Shown here one piece after another: positions 46,525-57,470 of a stretch of DNA of 64,000 nucleotides. A program made the translations under genes and the position numbers. The stretch is from Planoprotostelium fungivorum (Eukaryota > Evosea > Variosea > Cavosteliida > Cavosteliaceae): positions 62,001-126,000 of the forward strand of contig MDYQ01000013.1 in the NCBI GenBank assembly GCA_003024175.1, in the 5' to 3' direction. How positions within the stretch are numbered: the first letter of the stretch is position 1; every line of letters begins with the position of its first letter. The notes beneath the pieces were generated by a model. The model was not told the DNA's origin. It saw nothing but the letters and a program-made list of their open reading frames with translations, and did not search any database.

Positions 46525-47366
46525 CTATAGCCTTTGTTTCTCCTTCTTCTGTGTCCTCTTCTTCTCCTTCTCCTTTTTCAACGCTTCCTTCTCCTTCTGC
46601 TCTTTGTCCATTTGGACCTTCTCCTCTCAGTTCCACGTCACTCTATCTCTCACCTTCTTCTCGTGAGCTGTTTTGGCTTTGTCTCTCTGCTCTTGCTCCT
46701 TCTGCTTCACTTTCAACGCATTCATGTTCACTTCAATTCCAGTGTCCCGCGGACCCTCTGAATCTGCCTGGAGTACGATATCACCGTTCTCGTCCAATCT
46801 GTGTCCAACATCAGCCACCGCCACCTACCATCTATTTAGACGCATCATGGACCCACGTGTCTTCGTAGCCGTATCTGGACAAGAGAGCATCACGAGTTTT
46901 CCTTTCCTTTCTGCTCAATTGCGCATTTTCTCTCTCCCTGTGGGGATGAGAAGTCACGATCAGTGAGAACTCACATCTGTTGCTCTTTGCTGGCCTCAGC
47001 CCTAGCTGCTGCCTCTTGCTTCTCTTTGTCCTTCTTCTCCTGCTCTTTCCTTGACTTCTCCTCAACTTTCTGTTTCATCAATCTGTCGATCCATTCGCTG
47101 ATGAGATTTCGAAAAGGTGCCAAATCTGATTCCTAGCGAGATTGAGTGATGGATCTCTATAGATCCTTTCAAATCAGCAATATCATTCGGATTCTACTCA
47201 CTGACGCAGCTTCTACAAATTCAATTATAGAAGATACTCTATCCGCCTTTTCAGACGTATCATCCTGAATCATACCCTCAATGTAATCAGAATAAACGTC
47301 CACATCGGTCAGGCCGATTGTTGGAAGGGTTAATTGCAACCAATCTCTGAACTCCTCTATGCTCAT
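46525..47366 (-). CDS. CCDC43: CCDC43-family coiled-coil protein
   Basis: ATG at 47366 (MSIEEFRDWLQLTLPTIGL), stop TAG at 46525-46527. The N-terminal small domain (VDVYSDYIEGMIQDD...VSSIIEFVEAA) matches the CCDC43 pattern of a short helical module with YGxYILGIL. It is followed by a Lys/Glu-rich coiled coil (KQKVEEKSRKEQEKKDKEKQ), KTRDALLSRYGYEDTW, and a basic end (KEKEKKRTQKKEKQRL) close to that of vertebrate CCDC43. About five exons. The molecular role is poorly known; it is a cytosolic or nuclear coiled-coil protein. An upstream exon may exist through an in-phase acceptor at about 47,387; a non-ATG start there is not needed. Confidence 0.7.
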
Positions 47367-47705
47367 GCTCTTCCCTTGATCACCTGGGTTCAATAAATTT
47401 TTCTAATCTACAATCGTGGTCTCCCTCTCACGACAAGCCTCATTTAGGATGATACTCACCAATACTCGTTTTAGATATGATGTGTTAGGCTGTTGAGGAG
47501 GTTCTCGTCTGTGAACTCTTCAGCCTACTGTTGTATCTCCGAAAGCTGGCTGTACACCTACGCATCTGTCGCTGCAGATGATCAGGACAGGTCGTAGACA
47601 GTGGCAAAGTTCATCTTACTTTTCTTATCCCCATATCACATAACTTGATCTCATTGACACTCATCATAGAAAAAGGGGTATTATTAATATAGTGCTCCTG
47701 GCACT

Positions 47706-48027
47706 GAATGCTCACCTCCTGTTTTCTATTTGGTAATCCTCTGCAAAACATTTGTAAGCATTCGTGTGCTCTGTAATCGCTTTATGCAGTCTGGGTGGAA
47801 ATGTATACACTCAAATCATACAAAAGACACAATGAGGCAAAAGGCAGCTGCATATCAATAGGCTGAGTTGAAATGTGTACAATTTATTTTTGGCCCACAG
47901 CACATCTCTATTTGCTCACAGTGGACCCATTGGGCTTTGCCCCTAGATATTTGGAGGAAACAGAATATCCTTCACCAGTGGCCACCCAACCACCATTTTG
48001 TGCCTTGTATTTACCATCACGTTCCGT
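47706..48027 (-). repeat. Dispersed repeat, copy 1 (homologous to 51090-51477)
   Basis: About 320 bp align closely with 51090-51477; the second copy carries about 70 bp more in the middle. On the minus strand both encode VYTFPPRLHKA(I/S)TE followed by NAYKCFAEDYQ, so the repeat derives from protein-coding transposon sequence. It lies in the same orientation as the RT fragment at 50228-50783. Confidence 0.7.
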
Positions 48028-48710
48028 TAGCAAGGGAGTGGCCGCCTACTTTTTCAGACATGCCTAGCTTGAGGTGTTTGTGTGTTTGTGTTCGGTCGAA
48101 AATGAACATTTCCTCGCTCAGATCAATACATTCCCTCCTTCTCTGCTTCCGCCATGAGATCCTCATGAGGGCACTCTGCCACAAGTGATTCTAAGAGACG
48201 GAGTAAAGTTACAACTCCGTTTTACATGAATGGTGGTCATGCGTTGCACTCTGCCAGAAGCAATCATCAACATCGAGACACCTGAAGGTTACGCCAGCTA
48301 CCGACCTCAGTACAAGATTCCCGAAATTTCGTTTTCGGATTTCGCATCTGCGAACCGCGCCTTGCAACTGATGTGAAATTGAAAAGATCCAATCTTGCTT
48401 CAATTTCCAGAGACCTTGGCCACGCACAGGTAGACACTCTACTAAGTTGCTGCTCATTACCTCATCGTCGGTCCATATTTAACATGAGTTGTTTCCTTTC
48501 AGGTTTTGGTCGTCTTATAGACTTTGTTTTGGACGAGCGTCCACAGGTAACAATAGCTTGCTGACGTTGGTTCCTCTCTCACATTCTGACTCTACAGACC
48601 CAAACTAGAATATTGTCCACTGCCCCTTTCTAGAGGTAACAACTCAGAAAATGAGACGTATAATTTTAACTCCAAAACAGATCTCGTCCTTTTCATCCCG
48701 TCATTAATCA

Positions 48711-48947
48711 TTGCCACTAACAGTCTCAAAGGTAAAATCATACGCTCGGATCGAACACTTGGCCTCTCGACTTTCTAGATTGCTAAAGAAAATGGCTCAA
48801 GCATCAATAACACCCTTCCAAGCTTTCAAGAATGCCCTCACCCAGCCGTGGGATAAGATCAAGACAGCTGACACAAAAACAGAACGGACAGACATTATTA
48901 AGGAGGTTTTGCCACAAGTCACTGAACCTCCTCTCAATTCTCTCTGA
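48711..48947 (+). CDS. Doubtful ORF, 78 aa
   Basis: MPLTVSKVKSYARIEHLASR to TGA. It contains ITPFQAFKNALTQPWDKIKT, a helical, Lys-rich stretch. An internal GTAAAA...TTTCTAG pair could be an intron. No family is recognised. It sits inside the repeat island, so it may be transposon-derived or spurious. Confidence 0.2.
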   Translation: MPLTVSKVKSYARIEHLASRLSRLLKKMAQASITPFQAFKNALTQPWDKIKTADTKTERTDIIKEVLPQVTEPPLNSL

Positions 48948-49179
48948 CTGGGAGTCTGATATGCCACTCCCCACCCAGACCGCCCAAGGAGCCACCAGTG
49001 AGTGTTGACCCTTTGTTATTCTCTTTTCATTCTCTTTATATTCTCTATATTCTTGTCGCGGTGCTCTTTATTAACAATAGTGTGATTTAGGCGCAGGTTC
49101 AGGTCCAGAGTCCAGGGAAGATGGTTGAATGGCTCGTCATGAAAATATCATGTAATATCAGAAAAAATAGAAAATTCCC

Positions 49180-50095
49180 AGAAAATTCCCAAATTATTAC
49201 TTACTGTGCGTGCGCGGACAGCTCAATTTTTCTGTATCTTTTGTATGCTTCATTGATAATTTATGTCATTTTTTTGTCATATAATGGACCAACAAAGTTC
49301 AAACATTTAGATTAAGTCAATTCTGACACAAGATTAAATTAGCAGTGCCCAACACCTGGCTGAGAGACAAACATTTCTGGACATAACACACTAACTTTGT
49401 CATCCTTCTAAATTTCTCTTTGCTTCACCATTTCTGCATAAGCAATCAACAAGGTTGTAAAACTTCTTTAATTACTTTGGCATTTGCAGATTCCTACACA
49501 TTCTTGTTTTTTCTCAATGGTGATGGAAACACCTCACTTGTCAACCTGACAAGTGTATAAATGCCTGCAAAAACGGACATGTTGCCCCAACAAGTAACTT
49601 CGACTCAAACTCAAAGACACAACAACCTTTTGATTTTCTTGCTAGATCGGACCATTGAGAAAAAACAAGAATATACAAGCCTAATTGCTCAAAAAAACGA
49701 GCACCTTTTTTTGCAACTACTTGCTGTCTCCTTTTGATTTTCTAGCAATCTTACATTTCACAATGCCAAATTCTATCAAAATTGATACATGTCACGTTGT
49801 TTTGCAAAATCAGATCTAATAATCAGGTAATGGAACGAAATCGAAAGATCTTTGCTAATATATTAGAGCAAATTGATAAATACAACAGACCGCGCATGTG
49901 CGGTCCTCATAAACTTTAACATATAAGAAAAGTTTATGTAAAATCAAGAAAAAATCACAGAAATCCCAAATTATTACTCACCGCGCGTGCGCGGACAGCT
50001 CAATTTTGGCATATTTTACTGTATTTTTTCTTTAATTGCTACAACTTTGGCATTTGCAGATTCCTACGCATTCTTGTTTTTTCTCAATGGTCCAA
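49180..50095. repeat. Short direct repeats in AT-rich DNA
   Basis: Two segments occur twice in the same orientation: CCCAAATTATTACT...GCGCGGACAGCTCAATTTT (about 49,187 and 49,965) and TTTGGCATTTGCAGATTCCT...TTCTTGTTTTTTCTCAATGGT (about 49,472 and 50,040). The second also appears inverted near 49,655 (GGACCATTGAGAAAAAACAAG) and again near 53,985. They look like pieces of one dispersed, decayed element. Confidence 0.6.
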
Positions 50096-50219
50096 TCTAT
50101 GCATTAATTGCGCATTTATTATATAATTCCCAACATCTACAATGATATATAATTGGCTTGATTATTTATATCCACAATCCTGTTCATTAATTCTACCCTT
50201 TTCCTCCGTCCTTTGTTAT

Positions 50220-51477
50220 AGTCAATACTACAGGAGAGTCGAGTCCCTGACGTTATCAACAATGTTACTTTGACTAGAAATGTCTGTTAGCGCCCTGTTT
50301 GTTGTACTCATAAATCTCTGAATTAGGAGTTCAATCCATCTCAGTAACGTGAATAGTCCTTCTGCTCCTTCCTTTCTTATGTCTGTCCCTCGAGTTTTGA
50401 TCTCTCCTGGCTCTCCTCTCAGCCAATTGCATGAGTTTTTGTTTTTGTTGATTGCAATGTTATTGTGTGTGCAGAATATCTTCATTGCCTCCTCCATACC
50501 TCTCCACTTGCCAATAATGACGCCAATCTATATGGACTTTTGTTCTTTTCCAGTTATTCATTAACCCCTTGATCGAATAAGAGATATAGTGGGGGTGAGA
50601 TTGTCTTAGACCTGCCTCTATACTGATCTCATCTGTTAATCCATACGACGTCTGCAGTTGCGTTTTATCTCCTATCATCATCTCCATCATCATCTCTATG
50701 TCATCATTGTGCAGTCCATATGTTTCACAGAATTCAATACTGTTGTACGCTTTTGCTATGTCCAACAGTGTTACATGTAGCATTTGAGGTCCATAGACCC
50801 TGTAGAATAATAAAGAAGAGTGACAACTGCTGGTTGCTTCCTATGTGGAAGACTTGAGAAGACATTTTATTGTGTACAAATCATACGTAGAAATATCCAA
50901 TAAAAGTGATGTAGAGAGCTGTGAAATGTTTCTGTGAAAAGGATGTGTTTCTTGAAAGTCAGAAATTTGGGGAAACTCCAGCCGTCTCCTTTTCTGATAC
51001 CTTTCAACAGATTGGCAATGTTTTCTCTTCTCCTTTTGATTTATACACATATTCCCATTTCTTTGAAAATCTCTTTTCACCTTCCAACTGAATGCTTGCC
51101 TCCTGTGTTCTGTTTGGTAATCTTCGGCAAAACATTTGTAAGCGTTCGCACGCTCTGTACTTGCTTTGTGCAGTCTGGGTGGAAATGTATACACTCAAAT
51201 CATACAAAAGACACAATGAGGCAAAAGGCAGCTGCATACAATGCTCTTCCAATTCTATGACAGTTTGCCACAGCGAACCATTAGGCGTGACCATTTTTTG
51301 CTGGGCTGCAGTCCAGCTACGAGTTGAAACGGGTACAATTTATTTGTGCTCCACACCACGTCTCTATTTGCTCACAGTGGACCCGTTGGGCTGTGTGCCC
51401 CAATAATTAGAGGAAACAGAATATCCTTTACCAGTGGCCACCCAACCGTCACCGCTTCCCTTGTATCTACCGTCAGT
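50220..51477 (-). mobile_element. Non-LTR (LINE-type) retrotransposon fragment, minus strand
   Basis: Minus-strand frames 51194-50841, 50783-50460 and 50497-50228 give successive parts of one element. First is a region with VYTFPPRLHKASTERANAYK shared with 47706-48027. Next come reverse-transcriptase blocks LLDIAKAYNSIEF (the Asp of RT motif A), [18 protein letters not shown] (the G-RQG-P block) and a thumb-like LLIQRFMSTTNRAL. The YxDD block and endonuclease are not seen. The frames are interrupted, so it is a dead, truncated copy. The family cannot be fixed; the AKAYNS-type motif fits a LINE reverse transcriptase. Confidence 0.65.
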
Positions 51478-51485
51478 GGTTTGAG

Positions 51486-51766
51486 TTCAGGTTCAGGTTC
51501 AGGTTCAGGTTCAGGTTCAGGTTCAGGTTCAGGTTTTATTCAGATATCAGTTTGACCCTGTTAGGGGCTACTAAGCCATTGCTGGCCAACTGATAACTTT
51601 GAACTCTGCAGTCCAGTGGGGAGACCCAAAAAAAAAGTAGCAAAAGAGATATATGCAAATTGAGGTACTATGGCAATCCTTCTGGACATCTGTGCATAGG
51701 TAGATAGGGGCAAGCTTGGGTAGTGTGGTGTCCCTGAGTCCATAGGGGGTGGGGAGTTGACCCCTT
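51486..51766 (-). repeat. Hexamer-tailed repeat, copy A
   Basis: Eight TTCAGG units (51486-51533) join a roughly 230-bp unit running from TTTTATTCAGATATCAG to GGGTGGGGAGTTGACCCC. Read on the minus strand it starts GGGGTCAACTCCCC and ends in a (CCTGAA)n tail, as 3'-tailed retroposons do. The minus strand has an open stretch MDSGTPHYPSLPLSTYAQ...GLPTGLQSSK. Confidence 0.75.
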
Positions 51767-52564
51767 GTTGAGAAGAATAAAATGAGAGGTTTGGACTATT
51801 GGGAGAGAGCCTATCATATGTTTGTATAGCATTTTAGCTTGTAGTCAGGCTATTTCTGAACAATCAATTGACCACAGCTTTGCTTTCAATTGCGCAGTCA
51901 TGATTTAAGTAATATGATAGAGGATATTGTATCTGACCATGATGCCTATTTTACAAAAAATATAAACATATATTGTTTGTTTATCTTTCTTCTGCCATTC
52001 TATTTTAATCAACTAATCTATTGGTAATACAGATTATTGTTGTCTCTCTACCCCCTCTTTGTGGCAGAGAAATGATTCTTACCATCAAATGCCAGACTGA
52101 ATAAATTAGAGTTAAATATGACATAACTTCATATCTGTTTTTTTTTACACAAGTCTGATGCATCACTTATGTTTCCATTATAGCTTGCCAATACAGGTAT
52201 GTGCTTATGATATGCCTTCGAATTATTCTGACTGTTGCCAAGATTATGACACACACAGTGCTGATTCAGGTAGAACAAGACAAACAAAAACACATTGGTA
52301 GTATGTAACAGTGGATAGCAGCAAAAACTTGCAGAGATGTCAAAAAAGGCCATACATACAATGATAGTTATAAAGATGGTTTGGACCTCTATGACATACA
52401 TTATTGCACAACAAAGAAGGCAAACCATCATGAGTACAACAGGTGTGTGCCAATATTCTTTCTGTTTACATAAACAATCATCTGAGATGTACAGAGCACA
52501 TGCAGAAGAGTCTGATGATGATAGCAACATGCTGGAGAAATCGCTAGCTTCTTGCATCCAAATA

Positions 52565-52829
52565 CAGGTTCAGGTTCAGGTTCAGGTTTTATTCAGATAT
52601 CAGTTTGACCCCGTTAGGGGCTACTAAGCCATTGCTGGCCAACTGATAACTTTGGACTTCTGCAATCCAGCGGGGAGACCCGAAAGAAAGTAGCAAAAGA
52701 GATATATGTGAATCGAGGTACTGCAAGAGGATATGACAATCCTTCTGGACATCTGTGCACAGGTAGATAGCGGCAAGCTTGGGTGGTGTAGCGTTCCTGA
52801 GTCCATTGGGGGTGGGGAGTTGACCCCTT
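52565..52829 (-). repeat. Hexamer-tailed repeat, copy B
   Basis: Same unit as copy A with only about four TTCAGG units. The minus-strand frame MDSGTLHHPSLPLSTCAQMS...GLPAGLQKSK parallels copy A with substitutions and a few added codons and no early stop. Confidence 0.75.
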
Positions 52830-53066
52830 AGTTGTTGAAATTGATTGTTATCTATATGTTTGATATTTTTGGTGTAGAAGATATGGCCAAGTATGAGTAT
52901 TTTCTCAATGATACATGCAAAAGATTACAAAAACAACAGTCACCCTATACCGAAAGGTTCTTGCAGCTTGTTACCTCATCTAGCCATCTTGCATCCAAAT
53001 ACATGAATCATATTGAGATATTACATTTAAACGCATTAATATTTGTCAATTCATTCTGACGTTTCA

Positions 53067-53310
53067 GATTTTATTAAGATATCAGTTTGACCACATAAGG
53101 GGCTACTGAACCATTGCTGGCCAAATGATAAAGTTGAATTCTGCAAACCCAGTGAGAAGGCCAAAAAAAAGAGGAGAAAAGGGCACTGTAGGTCGAGATA
53201 ATGGATTTATGCCGACCCTTTCTGGACATCTACTCTGAGGCACAGAATGGCAAGGGTTTTGCCTATATGCTGTAGGGTCTCTGAGTCCAATTGGGGTGGG
53301 AGTTGACCCC
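53067..53310 (-). repeat. Hexamer-tailed repeat family, copy C (tail lost)
   Basis: A third, more diverged copy from TTTTATTAAGATATCAG to GGGGTGGGAGTTGACCCC, without the hexamer tail. The minus-strand frame still runs through (RCPERVGINPLSRP...GLLTGFAEFN). All three copies share one orientation. Confidence 0.7.
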
Positions 53311-53753
53311 ATTTTGGACGTAATGCTAGGTGAAGTGGGTGGTTGAGGGTACAAACATACATTTACCTAGAATTTGCGCTCAAATTCTATTCCAATTTTA
53401 TTAATTGTGATATCATTGCGACTGAATACAATATGCATAGTGCAATCTATTGCATTATGTCTCCATCATTGCTTGCCAATACAGGTATACATTGACAATA
53501 TGCCTTCAAATTGTTTTGATTGTTCAGAGTTGCCCACAGTTGATCATTCAGTTCTCTAGTGGAATACATTCTCCCAGAGTGTGTTGGTGGGAGTCCAGAA
53601 CACTTTCCTCCATTATGTCAGAACAAACTATCATCCTCTGTGAGGTTGTATCATTTCTTTCTTTTATTTGTCCAAATTGTCATAATTTGTATCAAATATA
53701 TAAGAGTTTCTCTCTTTTGAACCTAACTTTAGTACAGAAAATCACGCTATTGA

Positions 53754-54870
53754 TCATCCATGCAATAACACACACAGGTACCCACAATTTGTGAAAAGTC
53801 CAATTGAGTTAATTACTTCCACTTTTTGATTCAATGTAAGTTTCTTCTCTGTTAGTGCCCTCTTTATTATACTCATAAATCTCTGAATTAAGAGCTGGTC
53901 TCGTTGTAGTATTGTCCAGTTTAGCTCATTTGCAATCGACAATGCTAGCCTACTAAATTGAAGATAAATACAATTGGGGAGATTGGACTATGGAGAAAAA
54001 CAAGAATGGGTGGGAATCAGCTGATGCCAAAGTGGATGGATGTGTTGAAGTTTTATATTTGATGTATCACCCAGAATTGCTTTAGGTCTTTGTTGACACA
54101 TGCTCAGATGGGCAGTCCACAACGCCTGGCTGAGAGAGAGAATATCTTGGATCAAGCATGTGTACCTTGCAAAACATAATCACTATAAACTAATAGATTA
54201 ATTAAATAAGATAGAATTGCAGAAGAAAGATAAACAAACAATATATGTCCGTATTTTTTGTATGCATCATGTCATGGTTGGCTACAATTTTTTTCTATCA
54301 TATTCAAATTAAATCATGACTGCGCAGTTGAATGCAAAGCCTGTTTGACCCCTGGTCATTTGATTGTTTTTGTAATTACCAAATTGTCCCAGTCATAATT
54401 TTTGTAATTACATATTGTTCAGAAATGGCTTAGAGTTGGCCGCAACTGATTGTTCAATTCTCTAGTAAAAAAACATTCTTCGCTCTGAATTCGATTTTCC
54501 TCCACTATATCAGAGCAAAATTTACATCTATCATCCTCTGTGATGTGTATTGTCTCTTCCTCTTGTTTGTCCAAATTGTCCCTTTCCCATTGTCTTCTAA
54601 ATTCTTTCTTCACCTTTTCAGGATCACTAGATTTCGTTCCGTTGGGTTCTTCTATGTGGTTCATCGTTATTTCTTGTACTCTTCTTCCCAACTGTTCCTT
54701 GTTTATCTTCTTGGAGGTGTAGTTTCGTGATACTCATCCAGCAATCTCTCTGCAAATCGACACACATCCATCTGTAATGGCCATTTACTCCATTGTTCTT
54801 TTGAAGCTGCTCTAAAATTTGGTCTTTTCTTTGTTGAGGTGATATCTTCATCTCGAATTGGATCCTCGTC
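53754..54870 (-). mobile_element. Non-LTR retrotransposon fragments, minus strand
   Basis: 53754-53942 encodes an RT-thumb-like segment (LLIQRFMSIIKRALTEKKL followed by TLNQKVEVINSI), clearly homologous to 50228-50340. 54419-54691 and 54627-54851 encode a Lys/Glu-rich, Cys-containing region (KVKKEFRRQWERDNLD, DDRCKFCSDI) of the type found before LINE reverse transcriptases. The palm domain between them is missing or replaced. It is a decayed copy of probably the same family as at 50220-51477. Confidence 0.5.
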
Positions 54871-55019
54871 CATTGTGATCTAGATTGGGAAGTGGTCTGT
54901 TGATATCATGGCGATGTGATTGATGCTGTAAGAAAGAGTTTGTCATTTGAGATGTAATGTAGTCGGGTCTTGAGTATGCTTCACTCACCATGCAGACCCA
55001 CGCTCATTACCCAAGAAGA

Positions 55020-55680
55020 AATACATACAGCAACCTGATTGCAAAGATCATGATGAGGTGTATAAATCAAAAGGAGAAGAGAAAACATTACCAATTTGGT
55101 TGAGAGGTATTAAAAAAGGAGACTATACAACAACAATTACTGAACCAATAGCAATAAGCCAAGTGGAAGAAGCGATCAAAAGATTGAAACAGAACATTGC
55201 GCACAGCCTTGACAAAATATCCAACAAATAGCTAAGAAATATGAACTCTCAAAGTAGAGGAACTGATGATCATCTGTAACAATACTAACTGAAAAGAGAA
55301 GACCAAAAACGTGGAAGAGTCGACAACAACATTGATATTCATGGGCAGGGACAACAAAAGTAATCCATTAGAATATCGACCAATAGTCATTCTCACATGC
55401 ATACAAAATATTCTCACAAATCATAATTCAGAGACTGTACAGATGGATTGAGGAGAACAATATCATCAGCAAGAGTCAATTTGGATTCATGAAAGGGAGG
55501 GATACAACAGAAGCAGTGACAAATTTCTTTGCTTGTACAAACAACGCTCTCTCAACTGACAAGAATATACATGTAACACTGTTGTTAAAAGCGTACAACA
55601 GTGTTGAATTCTGGGCAATGAGACATACACTTGAAGCGATACTGGGATGGACAACAAATTTCAAAACAGATTGAAAAGAA
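55020..55680 (+). mobile_element. Non-LTR retrotransposon RT fragment, plus strand
   Basis: Plus-strand pieces include IAISQVEEAIKRLKQNIAHS and QFGFMKGRDTTEAVTNFF (the GF-xGR-T-A block of LINE RTs), then LLLKAYNSVEFWAMRHTL, homologous to LLDIAKAYNSIEF of the minus-strand copy. The first catalytic Asp is replaced in this copy. The frame is interrupted upstream. Orientation is opposite to the copies at 50.2 and 53.8 kb, so these are separate insertions. Confidence 0.6.
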
Positions 55681-55729
55681 TTCTGAAACAGCACCAACGC
55701 TGAGCAGAGTCCATTCACATTCACAGATG

Positions 55730-56066
55730 GACTTCCATACCACTTTGGACAATTATACATTCCAGTACCGCATCAGTACTACATCACAGACACAAATTAC
55801 CTACTGCTGGACACGTGAGACGTAAGAAGACATATGAGTTAGTCACGGGAGACTACTGGTGGCCCACCGTTTCAAAGGACGTCAACAGATACATCGAGTC
55901 CTGTGCCACTTGCCACTGTACAAAGGTCTCGAGAAGAAAACCACCTGGCTTCCTTCAAATGCTTCCCATGCCATCCAAACGATGGGCCTGCTTGGTCATC
56001 GGAGTGGCTGTCGGCCAATCCCAGCCGGCATATCTTATGAGCAATTCAAGTTCGTCATATGAATAG
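55730..56066 (+). mobile_element. Ty3/gypsy-type LTR retrotransposon remnant (integrase head)
   Basis: A fossil fragment of about 250-330 bp. It retains the zinc-binding head of a gypsy-type integrase: GDYWWPTVSKDVNRYIESC followed by ATCHCTKVSRRKPPG. No LTRs, gag, protease, reverse transcriptase or catalytic integrase core accompany it. It is broken and clearly not a whole element. It abuts the non-LTR RT fragment to its left and the 3' end of a host gene to its right. Confidence 0.65.
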
Positions 56067-56098
56067 AAGAAGTATTGTTCACAAAAGAGATGTATGTA

Positions 56099-57391
56099 TT
56101 AAGATGCATAACAGATGAGATTTCCATCCAATAAGGCAACAATGATCTGTGTCTCCCCCTTCTCTTCGTCTTTTCCCACCGTCATGCACACTGCCCAGTC
56201 ATCCAACTCGATCTTCCTCTTCAGCTGTCACTCTGTCAGATCGATCCAATAGTTACACTCACTCTGCCCTCTCTGTACACCTGAATCGAATTGTATTGCC
56301 CAGTGCACACCAAATCGTCTAAGGGATATTTCTCCCGCTTCTTCGTGCTCAACCGTTTCATCTGAGTCACGATGTGTCCCACTCGGATGTAAGGTTTTGC
56401 CTCGTAGTGGTTCACGATGTAGATCTTTCCATCTCTGCACGCCACCGCTATCTGGTTCGAATGAGTTCGGTCGAGATAAAAGTGTCACCTGTTCGTGTTC
56501 TCCCTTGTGCTCACTCTCTATAAAATATCCAGTGCACATACAACAGACAGGGGAGGGTAATCGGAGATCAAAGACCAGTTGATTCTTTGCGTAGAATCGC
56601 AGCTGTTTCGTTCCTGCACCTGTCATTCAATGTGGATTGTGGTCTCATTTACCGTCTGTTACCACTAATGGGTGACTCTTCACTCCACATCGGTCGATGA
56701 TGTTCACCGTGGTGATCTGCTGGATGGTTCCGAACTGCAGGATGATCAGAAACAAACAAAAATGAGACGATGGAGGATACCTGAGACTGAGATGAATTAC
56801 AGAAGAGAGACCACTGCGTCTCAGATGGTGATCGGACTGCTGTGACGTGCCCAGATGAGTCACCGATAAGCATCAGCTGATCTCTTTCGTCCACAACGAT
56901 GCTGTTGATTGGTCCTCCACATCGAAAACTATGAAAGACCATCAATATGTTACTTCAATATCTGCTCTGTGCATGACTGTAATCAAATATCGACAACGGG
57001 AGGATAGACGAGAAGATCACCGCGAGAGGATTTCGCCAGAGGCAAAGAGGACTACATTACCCTGGGCATCGCCGACTATTAAGTCTGCAGGCTCCTTTCC
57101 TTTTGCTGTCAAGTATCAGACAGAGAACTACTCTTATACATGCATTGAGAAAGACGGTGTAGGCACAGCTTCTGGATGGAGCCACCCTTGGTTTCGATCA
57201 ATTCCTCCACTTCCTGATTCCACAAGCGGAGCCTTCCATCGTTCAATCCCATTATGATCGTCGTTGATCCATTTCGCACGTTACCAAACTGTAAGATGAA
57301 TCAGTGGAAGTAATTTCACAATCAATACCTCTATACAATTGATTGTGGGCGGAAACTTGTGCTTCCACAAGTAGGGAATGGTTTGCTGCAT
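56099..57391 (-). CDS. Beta-propeller (WD40/FG-GAP-like) protein, unassigned
   Basis: ATG at 57391 (MQQTIPYLWKHKFPPTINCI), stop TAA at 56099-56101; about seven exons, roughly 320 aa. Repeated blade-like strands end in hydrophobic pairs: TIIMGLNDGRLRLWNQEVEE, ADLIVGDAQGNVVLFASGEI, QLMLIGDSSGHVTAVRSP, TKQLRFYAKNQLVFDLR, QIAVACRDGKIYIVNHYEAK, YNSIQVYREGRLKRKIELDD and QIIVALLDGNLICYAS. The pattern (DGxIYIV, GNLICY) recalls BBS1 and ITFG2-type propellers, but no block is diagnostic. The protein is probably a scaffold in a larger complex. Its right neighbour WDR61 is a distinct gene on the same strand, only about 80 bp away. Confidence 0.65.
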
Positions 57392-57470
57392 ATATGTTCA
57401 ACATCACATCACATTGTCGCCTCCCACTACAATTCATCATTAATCTTTTTGCCTCTATGCGGAGTGATTT

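Larger units (their letters stand above)
47400..56098. other. AT-rich, repeat-rich island with transposon debris
   Basis: About 8.7 kb with clearly lower GC than the flanks, long frameless stretches and repeats. Supported contents are listed separately: non-LTR retrotransposon fragments, three copies of a roughly 240-bp repeat (two hexamer-tailed), dispersed short repeats and a Ty3/gypsy-type integrase remnant. The stretches 48,030-49,080, 51,770-52,560, 52,830-53,066, 53,311-53,750 and 54,870-55,020 hold nothing I can name. The single low-confidence ORF at 48711-48947 is listed below. Confidence 0.75.

Noticed and set aside
47391-47393. TTG start adding nine residues to the CCDC43-like protein
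   Set aside because: A normal ATG lies at 47366 with the conserved EEFRDWL block directly after it.
51486-51533. (TTCAGG)8 as an interstitial telomere repeat
   Set aside because: It is attached to one end of a dispersed repeat, recurs with another copy at 52565, and is better explained as a retroposon tail.
51486-53310. Regularly spaced repeats considered as a CRISPR-like array
   Set aside because: Units are about 240 bp, diverged and in a eukaryotic intron-rich context.
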